Origin: Methylobacterium sp. UNC378MF
GTDB lineage: Bacteria; Pseudomonadota; Alphaproteobacteria; Rhizobiales; Beijerinckiaceae
Assembly: GCF_900103195.1 (NCBI RefSeq)
Contig: NZ_FMWU01000013.1
Location: forward strand, 124,001 to 188,000
Direction of reading: 5' to 3'
DNA: 64,000 bases
The notes under the pieces: model-generated
The model's input: only the letters and a program-made list of their open reading frames with translations
Told to the model about the DNA's origin: nothing
Database searches by the model: none
Shown: positions 24,641 through 35,246 of the stretch, piece after piece
How the letters are laid out: each line of letters begins with the position of its first letter
Numbering within the stretch: position 1 is the stretch's first letter
Made by a program: the position numbers and the translations under genes

Positions 24641-25773
24641 CCGACAGCACCAACTTCCGCTTCGATCTGCTGGCGCAGGACGGCACGGCCCGCACCGGCG
24701 TGATCGCGACGCCGCGCGGTGAGATCCGGACGCCGGCCTTCATGCCGGTGGGCACCGCCGCGACGGTCAAGGCCATGTATCCCGGCCAAGTCCGCGACCT
24801 CGGTGCCGACGTGGTGCTGGGAAACACCTACCACCTGATGCTGCGGCCCGGCCCGGAGCGCATGGCCCGGCTCGGCGGCCTGCACCGCTTCATGAACTGG
24901 GACCGGCCCATCCTGACGGATTCCGGCGGATTTCAAGTGATGTCGCTCTCCGCCTTGCGGAAGATCGACGAGCAGGGCGTGACCTTTCGCTCACATATCG
25001 ACGGCACTGCCCACCACATGAGCCCGGAGCGCTCCATCGAGATCCAGGGCCTGCTCGGCTCCGACATCCAGATGCAGCTCGACGAGTGCGTCCGCCTGCC
25101 AGCGGATCACGCGGCCATCGAGAAGGCCATGCACCTGTCCCTGCGCTGGGCTGAACGCTGCCGCGTCGCGTTCGGCGAGCAGTCGGGGCGGGCCCTGTTC
25201 GGCATCGTCCAGGGCGGCGACGTGCCGGCCCTGCGCATCGAGAGCGCCCGCGCCCTCGCGGATCTCGATCTGAAGGGTTACGCGGTGGGCGGCCTCGCGG
25301 TCGGCGAGCCTCAGGACGTGATGTTTTCCATGATCGAGACCGTGGAACCGCACCTGCCGGCGGCGAAGCCGCGCTACCTGATGGGCGTCGGCACGCCGGA
25401 CGACATCCTGGGCGCGGTCGCCCGCGGCATCGACATGTTCGACTGCGTGATGCCCACCCGCGCCGGACGGCACGGCCTCGCCTACACGCGCCACGGACGG
25501 GTCAACCTGCGCAATGCCCGCCACGCCGAGGACTCCGCGCCGCTCGATGAGGCTTCCGCTTGTCCGGCCACCCGGGACTATTCCCGTGCCTATCTGCATC
25601 ACCTCGTGCGCTCGAACGAGATCCTCGGGATGATGCTGCTGACCTGGAACAATCTCGCCTATTACCAGGACCTGATGGCCGGCGCCCGCGCGGCGATCCG
25701 GGATGGATGCTACGCGGATTACTGCGTCAGCACGCGCGCGGGCTGGGCCAGCGCCGAGCGCGCCGCCGCCTGA
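24637..25773 (+). CDS. tgt: Queuine/preQ1 tRNA-guanine transglycosylase with altered zinc site
   Basis: Exchanges guanine 34 of GUN-anticodon tRNAs for preQ1. 378 residues with the substrate-site motifs [29 protein letters not shown] and the nucleophile loop [13 protein letters not shown], all apparently intact. Oddity: bacterial Tgt holds a structural zinc with CxCxxC plus His, normally written C-A-C-P-A-C before [11 protein letters not shown]. Here the same place reads SACPAT, so Ser307 and Thr312 replace two of the three cysteines and only Cys309 remains. The protein may fold without zinc or bind it differently. Coupled to queA by a 4-bp overlap. A weak hairpin (CCTGAC/GTCAGG, 25769-25787) spans the stop. 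Confidence 0.94.
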   Translation: MTDSTNFRFDLLAQDGTARTGVIATPRGEIRTPAFMPVGTAATVKAMYPGQVRDLGADVVLGNTYHLMLRPGPERMARLGGLHRFMNWDRPILTDSGGFQVMSLSALRKIDEQGVTFRSHIDGTAHHMSPERSIEIQGLLGSDIQMQLDECVRLPADHAAIEKAMHLSLRWAERCRVAFGEQSGRALFGIVQGGDVPALRIESARALADLDLKGYAVGGLAVGEPQDVMFSMIETVEPHLPAAKPRYLMGVGTPDDILGAVARGIDMFDCVMPTRAGRHGLAYTRHGRVNLRNARHAEDSAPLDEASACPATRDYSRAYLHHLVRSNEILGMMLLTWNNLAYYQDLMAGARAAIRDGCYADYCVSTRAGWASAERAAA

Positions 25774-25782
25774 CCGCTCGCG

Positions 25783-26823
25783 TCAGGGATGCGTGAGCAC
25801 GCGGTAGACGCCGTCCGGAGCGTCGCGGCCGGTCGCGACGGCGGCCTTCAGATCCGATACGAGGCGCGCAGCGACGGGCAGACGGTAATGCAGCGCGTCC
25901 CAGTAATTCTCGTCTCGGGTGGTGAGCGGCGAGATCAGGCGAAAATCCACCACGACGGCTCCGCGGCGTTTCCCGATCATCGCGGTCCGCGCCTTGCAGG
26001 CCTCTGCGCGTCGGCCGGCAGCCGAATCCGGCGGACCCTGTGCCGCCGCATGGACCGGCATGAAGGCCACGACCTTCAGCGCCTCTGCCGGCAGGCGTCC
26101 GAGCAGATCGTCAAGCCGGGTGAGCGCCGGCATCGGCGCGTCGAGGCGGTCGTCGGCCGTCGCGTCGACGGTCCCCGCGCGAATATGCGCCTGGGCGCGG
26201 CCGAGATCGTAGTGCTCATCCGGCGGCGTGAACACCGCGTAGCCATCGCCGCGGATCCTGGACCGTGCCAGCCCGAGATCGGCGAGCCCGGTTCTGACGG
26301 CCGTCGTCACCGAGCGCAGGTTGACCTGCCGGAGGACGTCACCGGGAGCCCGATCCGCGTAGAGCCAGTCCGGGAAAGCGTTGGCGGTTCGCGCCGGCGG
26401 ATCGGCGGAGCACCATGTGGCGTCGAGACCGAACAGGACCGCGCGGATCGGCCGGCGCGCCAGGAACAGCGTGGCGAGGCGCGTCTGCTCGTCGGGCGTC
26501 GCGGCATTCATCGCCAAGTTGGCGAACCGCACACCGAAGGCCGCATCCAGTGCCTGCGGATCGAGCAGCCGCGCCGTCGAGGTGCCGAAGACCGCCGCGT
26601 CGAAGGGACCCCCGCGCGCGATCTGAGGGTAGGAAAGCCGCTGGTTGGCGTCCAGGATCGGACCGGGTGGGCGGCCTGGCGCGGCCCGCAAGCCGTAGGG
26701 ATCGATTGCGGCCACGAAGCCAATCACCGCCAAGCCCAGAGCGGCGGCACTGACGACGAAGCTGCGTGCAAAACCGGTCCATCCTGCGGGCTGACCGGCT
26801 TGGCGGTGCGAGGGCGCTTTCAT
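25783..26823 (-). CDS. Membrane-anchored SGNH-like protein of unknown function
   Basis: 346 residues: a short polar start, one N-terminal membrane helix (VVSAAALGLAVIGFVAAI), then a periplasmic domain beginning DPYG. A possible nucleophile block is VFGTSTARLLDP, and the C-terminal NYWDALHYRL gives a D-x-x-H pair, so the whole resembles SGNH-type proteins of the DltD/AlgX kind that accompany polymer acylation. No O-acyltransferase (MBOAT) gene is present nearby. It is convergent with tgt. The catalytic reading is inference from two motifs only. Confidence 0.7.
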   Translation of the reverse strand: MKAPSHRQAGQPAGWTGFARSFVVSAAALGLAVIGFVAAIDPYGLRAAPGRPPGPILDANQRLSYPQIARGGPFDAAVFGTSTARLLDPQALDAAFGVRFANLAMNAATPDEQTRLATLFLARRPIRAVLFGLDATWCSADPPARTANAFPDWLYADRAPGDVLRQVNLRSVTTAVRTGLADLGLARSRIRGDGYAVFTPPDEHYDLGRAQAHIRAGTVDATADDRLDAPMPALTRLDDLLGRLPAEALKVVAFMPVHAAAQGPPDSAAGRRAEACKARTAMIGKRRGAVVVDFRLISPLTTRDENYWDALHYRLPVAARLVSDLKAAVATGRDAPDGVYRVLTHP

Positions 26824-27018
26824 CAGCCAGTTCCTTACCCCGTTCTGCGAGCCGCGTCGCAGGATCGCGCGCGGAGACAGGCCGCATCAATCTTGGGCAG
26901 CGCAACGATCGATCCTTCACGTGTCCGCACAGTCAGATCGACGAAGTCCGTGAACGTCAGCTCCTCTCGGGCCAATTATGAGGCGCCGATGCTGCGGTGC
27001 GTCAGGGCGGCCGGCTGA

Positions 27019-27333
27019 GATCTGGACTATCAGGATCAGGAGCACCTCGTTCTGATCCGCGACCGCATTCGCTTCGTCCTGTGCCTGTACGGGACCGATC
27101 AGGATCTCGCGTGCCTCCCGGTATCCGACGTGGCCGCAGCGGCGGAACGTGCCGGATCCTCCACGGCGTGCGTGATGATCAATGGCCGATTCAGCGGCGC
27201 CGCAGGCGCCATGGCGGAGGAGCAGAACGTCCCGGCGCTTCACTGCTCGCGAATTGGCCGGTTGTCGCCCCAGCCCAAGACCATCGCGGCGGCGCACAGC
27301 GACCGTCGGACCGGTCTTCCCCGGGCGGCTTGA
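27019..27333 (+). pseudogene. Coding-like stretch without a start codon (possible gene remnant)
   Basis: The frame after the in-frame TGA at 27016 reads DLDYQDQEHLVLIRDRIRFV, then CLYGTDQDLACLPVSDVAAA, ordinary soluble-protein composition unlike the arginine-rich shadow frames around it. It has no ATG and no ribosome site at its left end; the first GTG is at 27130. The downstream part loses this character after about 27250. It could be the remains of a small gene, or chance. I do not recognise a family. Confidence 0.25.
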
Positions 27334-27499
27334 TCTCGCAGCCCCGGACTCGCGGTGCGTCGACGCCTTGGCTCCTGCCGGCCTGAACCGAGCGCCCTGA
27401 AGTCTCCCGGAGCTCGCCGACAGGCGCGGCCGTGTGCGCTTGCGCAACCCCGGGATACGCAAACCGCGATAGGGATGACCTCACGAACGGAGGTCGGTG

Positions 27500-27658
27500 A
27501 TGAGCCTGTCGGACAACGTGATGCGGTCCCGCAATCCCGGAACGCAGGCTCGCCCCGAACCGAAGCGTGGCCTTGCCGACCTGATCATGATCGGTGGCCT
27601 CTTGGCAGGCCTGGCCGTGATCGGACAGAGGCTCATGCTGGCGCTGAGCGCTGGTTGA
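27500..27658 (+). CDS. Small single-span membrane protein (52 aa)
   Basis: ATG at 27500 is preceded by GGAGGT (27489-27494) at a spacing of 5, about as strong a ribosome site as exists in the window. The product has a polar N-terminus (MSLSDNVMRSRNPGTQARPE), a basic PKRG stop-transfer-like patch and one hydrophobic helix (DLIMIGGLLAGLAVIGQ) near the C-terminus. It is too short for standard size cut-offs. Orientation by the positive-inside rule would put the N-terminus in the cytoplasm. No known family is recognised, and the surrounding kilobase has no other secure gene. Confidence 0.6.
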   Translation: MSLSDNVMRSRNPGTQARPEPKRGLADLIMIGGLLAGLAVIGQRLMLALSAG

Positions 27659-27894
27659 AGGCTTGGATGTAGGCCTTTGCCCGGCGCGTCCCTTCCTGTG
27701 GCCCGATCCCTTTCGCCGGCGGGCTTCCAAGCTCGCCCATCGCCCGTGGGCTCGGCCGCGCTGCTCGTCGACACATCGCGTCTCCTTCGGCCCGCCCGTC
27801 GCGGCGGGAAGATGTTTCTCCGAGCAGGGCAACGGCCGCTTCACCATCCCACGCGGATGCTGTTGCTGAATCGGGGTCCAGGCCGTTTAGGCGC

Positions 27895-28182
27895 ATGGAT
27901 CAGTCCGCGCCTCCCGAAACGGACCGTCATGCGACGGAGTCGGATGCCCTCGCCGTGTTGCCGACGGGCGTTTTTGTCACCCGATGGCGTCAAATCACGG
28001 GCGAGCCGCCGGCCGTTCTCCTGAACTCGCGATCCGCGATGATCGCGCTACTGGTGGAGAGTGTACCCGCCGCGCCGCTCACGCTTCCCGGTGTCGGATC
28101 CGAAAGGACGGATCTCGACGCTGGCCCGCGCCGACCGCAGAAGCAGAGTGCGGGACGCCCGGACGGGCGAGGCGGGGGATAG
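27895..28182 (+). CDS. Possible small gene, perhaps frameshifted
   Basis: ATG 27895 follows TTTAGGCGC, a weak ribosome site. Residues 20-60 (LPTGVFVTRWRQITGEPPAV, then LLNSRSAMIALLVESVPAAP) look like genuine protein, but the frame then turns into Gly/Arg-rich sequence. In the next frame, from about 28080, SDPKGRISTLARADRRSR looks more plausible, so a frameshift near 28075 may have broken a longer gene of roughly 120-140 residues. No family is recognised. Confidence 0.35.
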   Translation: MDQSAPPETDRHATESDALAVLPTGVFVTRWRQITGEPPAVLLNSRSAMIALLVESVPAAPLTLPGVGSERTDLDAGPRRPQKQSAGRPDGRGGG

Positions 28183-28425
28183 TCTGCGCTCCGACCGCCG
28201 GGCAGGCCTCACGTCGACCAAGACCCAGAGGCGGCCCGCGCAGAAAATCGGACCGAGGGGCGCAAGTCGGACACACGTCGAGGCCTGCGCGAGGCCGATG
28301 AACGCGTTCGTGCGGACACGGGACGCTGTCGAGGCGGCTGCGGCGCGTTACCCGCACCCAAGCATCACGCCTGTTCGGCAACACTAGGCCGACCGGCGCC
28401 TACTTTCAGTGATCTCGGGAAATCT

Positions 28426-28502
28426 TGGTCGGAGTGGCAGGATTTGAACCTGCGACCCCCACGTCCCGAACGTGGTGCGCTACCAGACTGCGCTACACTC
28501 CG
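28426..28502 (-). tRNA. tRNA-Pro (anticodon CGG)
   Basis: 77 nt including an encoded CCA 3' end (TGG at 28426-28428 on the plus strand). The acceptor stem CGGAGTG/CACTCCG pairs fully, with discriminator A. The anticodon stem CCACG/CGTGG encloses loop TTCGGGA, giving anticodon CGG for proline CCG codons, which should be used heavily in this G+C-rich genome. The T-arm contains GGTTCAAATCC. Transcribed on the minus strand, away from the PPTase gene's 5' end but in the same direction. Confidence 0.95.
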
Positions 28503-28560
28503 AAGGCCGACCCGCGTGACCGCCAGGGCCGGCGAGCGGGTGTATAGCCGCGCCTTTCCC

Positions 28561-29304
28561 CTACCGCAAGCGCGGTGTTGCGCCTTTTCGGCCGAGATGA
28601 TCGGGCCAGTCGTCGGAGAGCCGGTGACATGTGACCGCTGCCTCGGCCGCTTGGACCGCTGCCGTGGCGACATGGTCTGCGCCACAATCGAGATCCATCA
28701 GAGTCCAGGGACCGTCCAGGTCCCAGGATTCGTCGCCGACGGCCCGGAGAAGGCGCGGGACATCGGGCGGGACGCTGACGCTGAACCGATCGAGGGGCAG
28801 CGACAGACCGCTGCCGAGTGCCTTCACCACAGCCTCCTTACGCGTCCACAGGCCAAAAAAGCGCCGCTCGACCATGCTCCGCGGAGCTTTGGCCAGGGCA
28901 GACACCTCATCGGCGGCGAAATGCCCCTGTGCGATACGCAGCGCGTCCGACATCGGTCGCACGGCTTCGACATCGACGCCGATCGGCGTGTCGCGCGCGA
29001 GGCCGATCAATGCACGCTCACCGGAATGCGACAGGTTGAACTGCAAGACGCCCTCCGCCGCGTCCGCAAGCTCCGGCTTGCCGTTGGGGCCGACCGCAAT
29101 CTCGACCGCGGCCGGTAAGACACCGAGCGCATCGGCGAGGATCAGGCGGAGTGCCGCGTGGCTGGCAACGAAGCGCGCCCGATCGGCCGGCCGCAGGAAA
29201 CGGTCGGCGCGCAGGCGTTCCGCACCGTCGAGGACGGCTCCGCACCGGTCGAGATCGCCCGGACGGAGGGCGAGGTCCACGACCCAGACCTGAGCCGCGC
29301 TCAC
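28561..29304 (-). CDS. Sfp-type 4'-phosphopantetheinyl transferase
   Basis: Transfers the phosphopantetheine arm of coenzyme A to carrier proteins of polyketide, nonribosomal peptide or fatty-acid pathways. 247 residues of the Sfp/AcpT group. Visible are FNLSHSGERALIG, the magnesium-binding GVDVE and the second signature FFGLWTRKEAVVKALG. The start is GTG 29304, with GAGGCG upstream. No synthase is in the window. The divergent MFS transporter (130 bp away) resembles siderophore permeases, which would fit a siderophore role, but that is only contextual. Confidence 0.92.
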   Translation of the reverse strand: MSAAQVWVVDLALRPGDLDRCGAVLDGAERLRADRFLRPADRARFVASHAALRLILADALGVLPAAVEIAVGPNGKPELADAAEGVLQFNLSHSGERALIGLARDTPIGVDVEAVRPMSDALRIAQGHFAADEVSALAKAPRSMVERRFFGLWTRKEAVVKALGSGLSLPLDRFSVSVPPDVPRLLRAVGDESWDLDGPWTLMDLDCGADHVATAAVQAAEAAVTCHRLSDDWPDHLGRKGATPRLR

Positions 29305-29434
29305 GCGACGCCTCGCGGGGACTGAGGGCTGGCGCTAGCGTCGGCAGGGCGAAACGGCACGGGCAGTGATCCGGTGAGGACGGTATGAGCAGCATCGGGA
29401 ACCGGCCTGTCGCGTGCAAGAAGCACGGGGCTTC

Positions 29435-30727
29435 ATGACGTTGGACGTCGCGGATCTCCGCAGCTTTCCCTTCCGAGGGCTGAATCTCGGCCGGGGGATC
29501 GTCCGCTACGGGGTGTTCTTCGCCACCTATCTCTATCAGGGTCTGATTGCGGGCTTCTCCCTGACCGCGCTTGCCAACCACCTCGCGGCGCAGGGCGTTT
29601 CGCCGGCCGAGGTCGGCCTCCATTTCGCCCTGGCGGGCCTGCCCTGGACGTTGCAGCCGTTCCTCTGGGGTCCGTGGGTGGACCGGGCCGGCGATACGCG
29701 GATGGGACGGCGCCGGCCCTTCGCGATCGCCGCGCTCCTCGGCTGCCACGCGAGTCTGGCGCTCCTCCTCGTCGTCGGAGACGACGCAATCGGTACACTG
29801 GGCCTGGTCTTCCTCGTCCACAGCCTGTTCGCGTCCCTCCTCGACACCGCCTGCGACCGGATGATCATGGACCATGTGCAGGCTCATGAACTCGGCCGGG
29901 TCAGCGCCTGCACCCGCGCCGGCTTCGTGGCCGGAACCAGCCTCAGCGCCGCGCTCCTCGGCTGGATGCTCGCGAGCTGCGGCTTGGCGGCGAGCACCCG
30001 CTGGCTGCTCGCCGCCGCGATCCTCGCAAGCCTGCCAATGCTCCTGGTCCGCGAGGCGCCGAGCGATCCGATCTGGTCGCTCGAACGCCGCGGACCGGCA
30101 CCGCGACGCGTCCCGTTCCGGCGCTTCCTGGGCCGGACGGTCCTCGCCCTGCGCCGTCCGCGCGCCCTGCGGTTGCTCGCCCTGTGCTTCGGCCTGGATG
30201 CGGCGCTCGGCCTGTTCGAGCTGCCCTTCTCGGTCGACCTCCTCCAGCAGCAGGGCTGGGAGGCCGCCGGCCTGTCGCGCCTCCAGGCGGTGCTGACCCT
30301 GGTGAGCGGCACAGCCGGCGCCGTCGCGGTGGGACTCTGGTCGGACCGCGCCGGGGCTGCAGCGCCGCTTCGCGTCCTGCTTCTGGGCAGCGCCGTCACC
30401 TTCGTACTGGCCGGGGGCTTGATCAGCGCCGGCCTCGTCGGGGCCGCGGCACCGGCGATCCTGGCACTCACCAGCGTGCTGCCCGGCCTGCTGATCGTCG
30501 CCCTGATGCCGGCCCTGCTCGAGGCGAGCCGGGGCCGCCCGGGCGCGGCCACGCAGTTCGAGGTGTACATGGCGGCGATGAATCTCGGCTCGGTCTCCGG
30601 GACCGCGGTCGCAGGCTGGCTGGCCCCCGTGCTGCCGCTCCAGGCGGTCGCCGCCCTCGTCGCCGCGGCGTTCTTCGCAGCCTTCCGGATGGCGAAGCGC
30701 GGCGATCTGCTCGCCTCCCGCCCTTGA
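29435..30727 (+). CDS. MFS transporter (AmpG/RhtX-like)
   Basis: Inner-membrane carrier with about twelve hydrophobic helices over 430 residues. The motif between helices 2 and 3 is PWVDRAGDTRMGRRRPF, the MFS signature D-R-x-G-x-x-x-G-R-R in a form seen in AmpG-like and siderophore (RhtX/FptX) permeases. Likely imports a small molecule; the substrate is not readable. ATG 29435 is favoured, with a GTG seven codons upstream as an alternative; neither has a strong ribosome site. Divergent from the phosphopantetheinyl transferase gene, possibly sharing regulation. Confidence 0.82.
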   Translation: MTLDVADLRSFPFRGLNLGRGIVRYGVFFATYLYQGLIAGFSLTALANHLAAQGVSPAEVGLHFALAGLPWTLQPFLWGPWVDRAGDTRMGRRRPFAIAALLGCHASLALLLVVGDDAIGTLGLVFLVHSLFASLLDTACDRMIMDHVQAHELGRVSACTRAGFVAGTSLSAALLGWMLASCGLAASTRWLLAAAILASLPMLLVREAPSDPIWSLERRGPAPRRVPFRRFLGRTVLALRRPRALRLLALCFGLDAALGLFELPFSVDLLQQQGWEAAGLSRLQAVLTLVSGTAGAVAVGLWSDRAGAAAPLRVLLLGSAVTFVLAGGLISAGLVGAAAPAILALTSVLPGLLIVALMPALLEASRGRPGAATQFEVYMAAMNLGSVSGTAVAGWLAPVLPLQAVAALVAAAFFAAFRMAKRGDLLASRP

Positions 30728-30782
30728 GAGAAGCGGGGAGTGTTGGCCCCGGCCGACTCCCCCTCGGCCGCCGATGCGTTAG

Positions 30783-33224
<2,442 letters not shown>

Positions 33225-33250
33225 AGCCCGAGTCGTGGCGGCCTAGACCT

Positions 33251-33268
33251 CTCGGGGAACACCCCGAG
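33251..33268 (+). terminator. Hairpin between ligA and the exonuclease gene
   Basis: Perfect 7-bp stem CTCGGGG / CCCCGAG with loop AACA, 27 bp after the ligA stop and about 28 bp before the next ATG. It is not followed by a T run, so it may act as a weak terminator or as a 5' structure of the following mRNA. Confidence 0.4.
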
Positions 33269-33296
33269 AACTCACACCCGGCACGGTTGAACCGCG

Positions 33297-34166
33297 ATGA
33301 CGGTCCTGGCCCTCGACTTCGAGACGGCCAACGAGCGGCGTGACAGCGCCTGCGCGGTGGGTCTCGCCTGGATCGCGGATGGCCGAGTCGTGCGCCGCGA
33401 GAGCCACCTGATCCGGCCGCCGGAGTTGCGCTTCGCGCCCGGCAACATTCGCGTGCACGGCATCCTGCCGGCCGACGTCGCCGACAAGCCCGATTTCGCC
33501 GGCGTGATGGCGCCCTATCTCGGCGATCTCGGCCGCGGTCTGATCCTGGCGCACAACGCGAGCTTCGATATCGGCGTCCTGCGCGCCGGCCTGACGCGGG
33601 CGGGCTTGCCCGTGCCCGATCTCGCCTATCTCTGCACGGTCCAGGTGGCGCGCCGGGTCTTCCCCGCCCCGGAGGGTTGCGGGCTCGGCAAGGTCGCGCG
33701 ACGCCTCGGCATCCGCTTCGAGCACCACGATGCCGGCGAGGACGCCTATGCCTGCGCGGAGATCGCGCTGGCCGCGATGCGCGAGCGGGCGGTCCCGGAC
33801 GTGCACGCCCTCGCGGCCGCGCTCGGATTGCCGGTCACGCGGGCGGTTGGCGGTCCGGCCGTGCCGCGTCGCAGCCCGGGGGCAATCAGCGGCCGGGTTC
33901 TGGCGGCCTTCGGCGACGAGCCCGCGGCCCTGCGCTTCGCCATGCGGGGATCGACCGGCAACCGCTACCACGTCAGTTTCGAGGAACGACCGGGCGGCCC
34001 GCAGCTGCGCTGCACCTGCACGGCCGGCCGCTACGGGATGCGCTGCCGCCACGTGAAGGCGCTGGAGGTCGGCGACATCACCGACCTACTCTCGGACAAT
34101 GCCGGCGACGTCGTCCTCCTCGCCCGGATGCTCGGAGCCAAGACCCCCGTCGCGGGCGCGGCCTGA
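33297..34166 (+). CDS. DEDDh 3'-5' exonuclease with C-terminal SWIM zinc finger
   Basis: Residues 1-165 are a DnaQ/epsilon-type exonuclease: LDFETAN (Asp7, Glu9), LAHNASFDIGVL (second Asp) and HHDAGEDAYACAEIA with the DEDDh His and last Asp. The C-terminal part has RCTCTAGRYGMRCRHVKAL: Cys239-x-Cys241 and Cys250-x-His252, a SWIM-type zinc finger, a fold associated with DNA or protein binding (for example in SWI2/SNF2 and MuDR proteins). The pairing suggests a repair or mobile-element-related nuclease rather than the replicative epsilon subunit. 72 bp downstream of ligA on the same strand. Function of the fusion is not known to me. Confidence 0.85.
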   Translation: MTVLALDFETANERRDSACAVGLAWIADGRVVRRESHLIRPPELRFAPGNIRVHGILPADVADKPDFAGVMAPYLGDLGRGLILAHNASFDIGVLRAGLTRAGLPVPDLAYLCTVQVARRVFPAPEGCGLGKVARRLGIRFEHHDAGEDAYACAEIALAAMRERAVPDVHALAAALGLPVTRAVGGPAVPRRSPGAISGRVLAAFGDEPAALRFAMRGSTGNRYHVSFEERPGGPQLRCTCTAGRYGMRCRHVKALEVGDITDLLSDNAGDVVLLARMLGAKTPVAGAA

Positions 34167-34172
34167 CCCAGC

Positions 34173-35231
34173 TCAGGCCGCGTCGAGGCAGGCGCGGAAG
34201 GCCGCCACGGCGCGCACGACATCATCAGCCGCGATGTGCCGGTGCGTGACGAGCCGCAGCCGCCGCTCACCGAGCGGGCGCGTGCGGATGCCGGCCGCGT
34301 CGAGATCCGCGACCCAGCGCGCGCTGTCGCGGCCGGTCCGCCCGAGATCGACCTGCACGATGTTGGTCTGCGGCGCGTTCGCCGACAGGCGCGGCAGGGC
34401 ATTCAACCCGTCGCTCAGCTGCCGGGCGCGGTCATGATCCTCGGCGAGGCGCGCGCCCATGACGGTGATCGCCTCAAGGCCGGCCGCGGCCACGATGCCC
34501 ACCTGTCGCTGCGTCCCGCCGATCATCTTCCGCAGGCGCCGCGCCGCCGCGATCACCGGCCCGTCGCCGGCGAGCACCGCGCCGACCGGGGCGCTCAGGC
34601 CCTTCGACAGGCACAGTGACACGGTGTCGACATGGGCGGTGAGAGTGGCCGGCGCGACCCCGAGATGGGTCGCGGCGTTGAACAGGCGAGCGCCGTCGAG
34701 ATGGACCGGGATCCCGCGCGCCCGGGCGATGTCCGCCACCGCCGCCATGTGGGCCTCCGGCAGGACGGTGCCGCCGGCGGCGTTGTGGGAGGTTTCCAGC
34801 GCGATCATGGCCGTCCGCAGCGGGCTCGCGCCCGGCCGGAGGGCGTCCTCCAGCCGGTCGAGGTCCATGGCGCCGTCCGTGCCGCCGATCCCGTAGAGAA
34901 ACGCTCCGGTCAGGGTGGCGGCCCCGCGCTCGGTGTGGAGCATGTGGGCCTGCGCCTCGAGCAGGACCTGCTCGCTGCGCTGGACCTGGGCCAGGATCGC
35001 CAGAAGATTGCCCATCGTGCAGCTCGGCACGAACAGACCGGCCGCCTTGCCGAGCATTGCGGCGGCGGTCTCCTCCAGCGCGCAGGCCGTCGGGTCGGCG
35101 TCGAGCCCGTCGTCGCCCAGCGGCGCCGTCCGCATCCGCGCGTACATCGCCTCTGTCGGCCGCGTGACCGTGTCGCTCCGCAGGTCGACCACGGCCGGCG
35201 TCCCCGCCGCTTGGGTCTGATCGTTTCGCAT
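34173..35231 (-). CDS. Low-specificity L-threonine aldolase
   Basis: PLP enzyme that splits L-threonine or L-allo-threonine into glycine and acetaldehyde. 352 residues of the beta-eliminating lyase family. Visible are DLRSDTVTRPTEAM at the start, PLGDDGLDADPT, ETSHNAAGGTVLP, the PLP-contact Asp179 in HLDGARLFNA and the Schiff-base Lys210 in SLCLSKGLSAPVG. Length normal. The solute-binding protein gene lies 15 bp upstream on the same strand, so the two may form an operon for uptake and breakdown of an amino acid. The stop is 6 bp from the convergent exonuclease gene. Confidence 0.93.
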   Translation of the reverse strand: MRNDQTQAAGTPAVVDLRSDTVTRPTEAMYARMRTAPLGDDGLDADPTACALEETAAAMLGKAAGLFVPSCTMGNLLAILAQVQRSEQVLLEAQAHMLHTERGAATLTGAFLYGIGGTDGAMDLDRLEDALRPGASPLRTAMIALETSHNAAGGTVLPEAHMAAVADIARARGIPVHLDGARLFNAATHLGVAPATLTAHVDTVSLCLSKGLSAPVGAVLAGDGPVIAAARRLRKMIGGTQRQVGIVAAAGLEAITVMGARLAEDHDRARQLSDGLNALPRLSANAPQTNIVQVDLGRTGRDSARWVADLDAAGIRTRPLGERRLRLVTHRHIAADDVVRAVAAFRACLDAA

Positions 35232-35246
35232 GTCGCTCTCGCCGCC

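Larger units (their letters stand above)
26824..28425. other. Gene-poor stretch with small ORFs and coding-like debris
   Basis: About 1.6 kb between the SGNH-like gene and tRNA-Pro. Only one convincing gene is present (the 52-residue membrane protein at 27500). The remaining frames are short, change frame repeatedly and are mostly arginine-rich shadows. Two places look like real protein in short bursts (27019-27333 and 27895-28182). Position beside a tRNA gene is a usual place for insertions, but I see no integrase, direct repeat of the tRNA end or transposase here. Confidence 0.5.

Noticed and set aside
26789..27018. Extension of an Arg-rich plus-strand frame into the gene-poor region
   Set aside because: It starts antisense to the SGNH-like gene and ends at the TGA at 27016 with no independent start.
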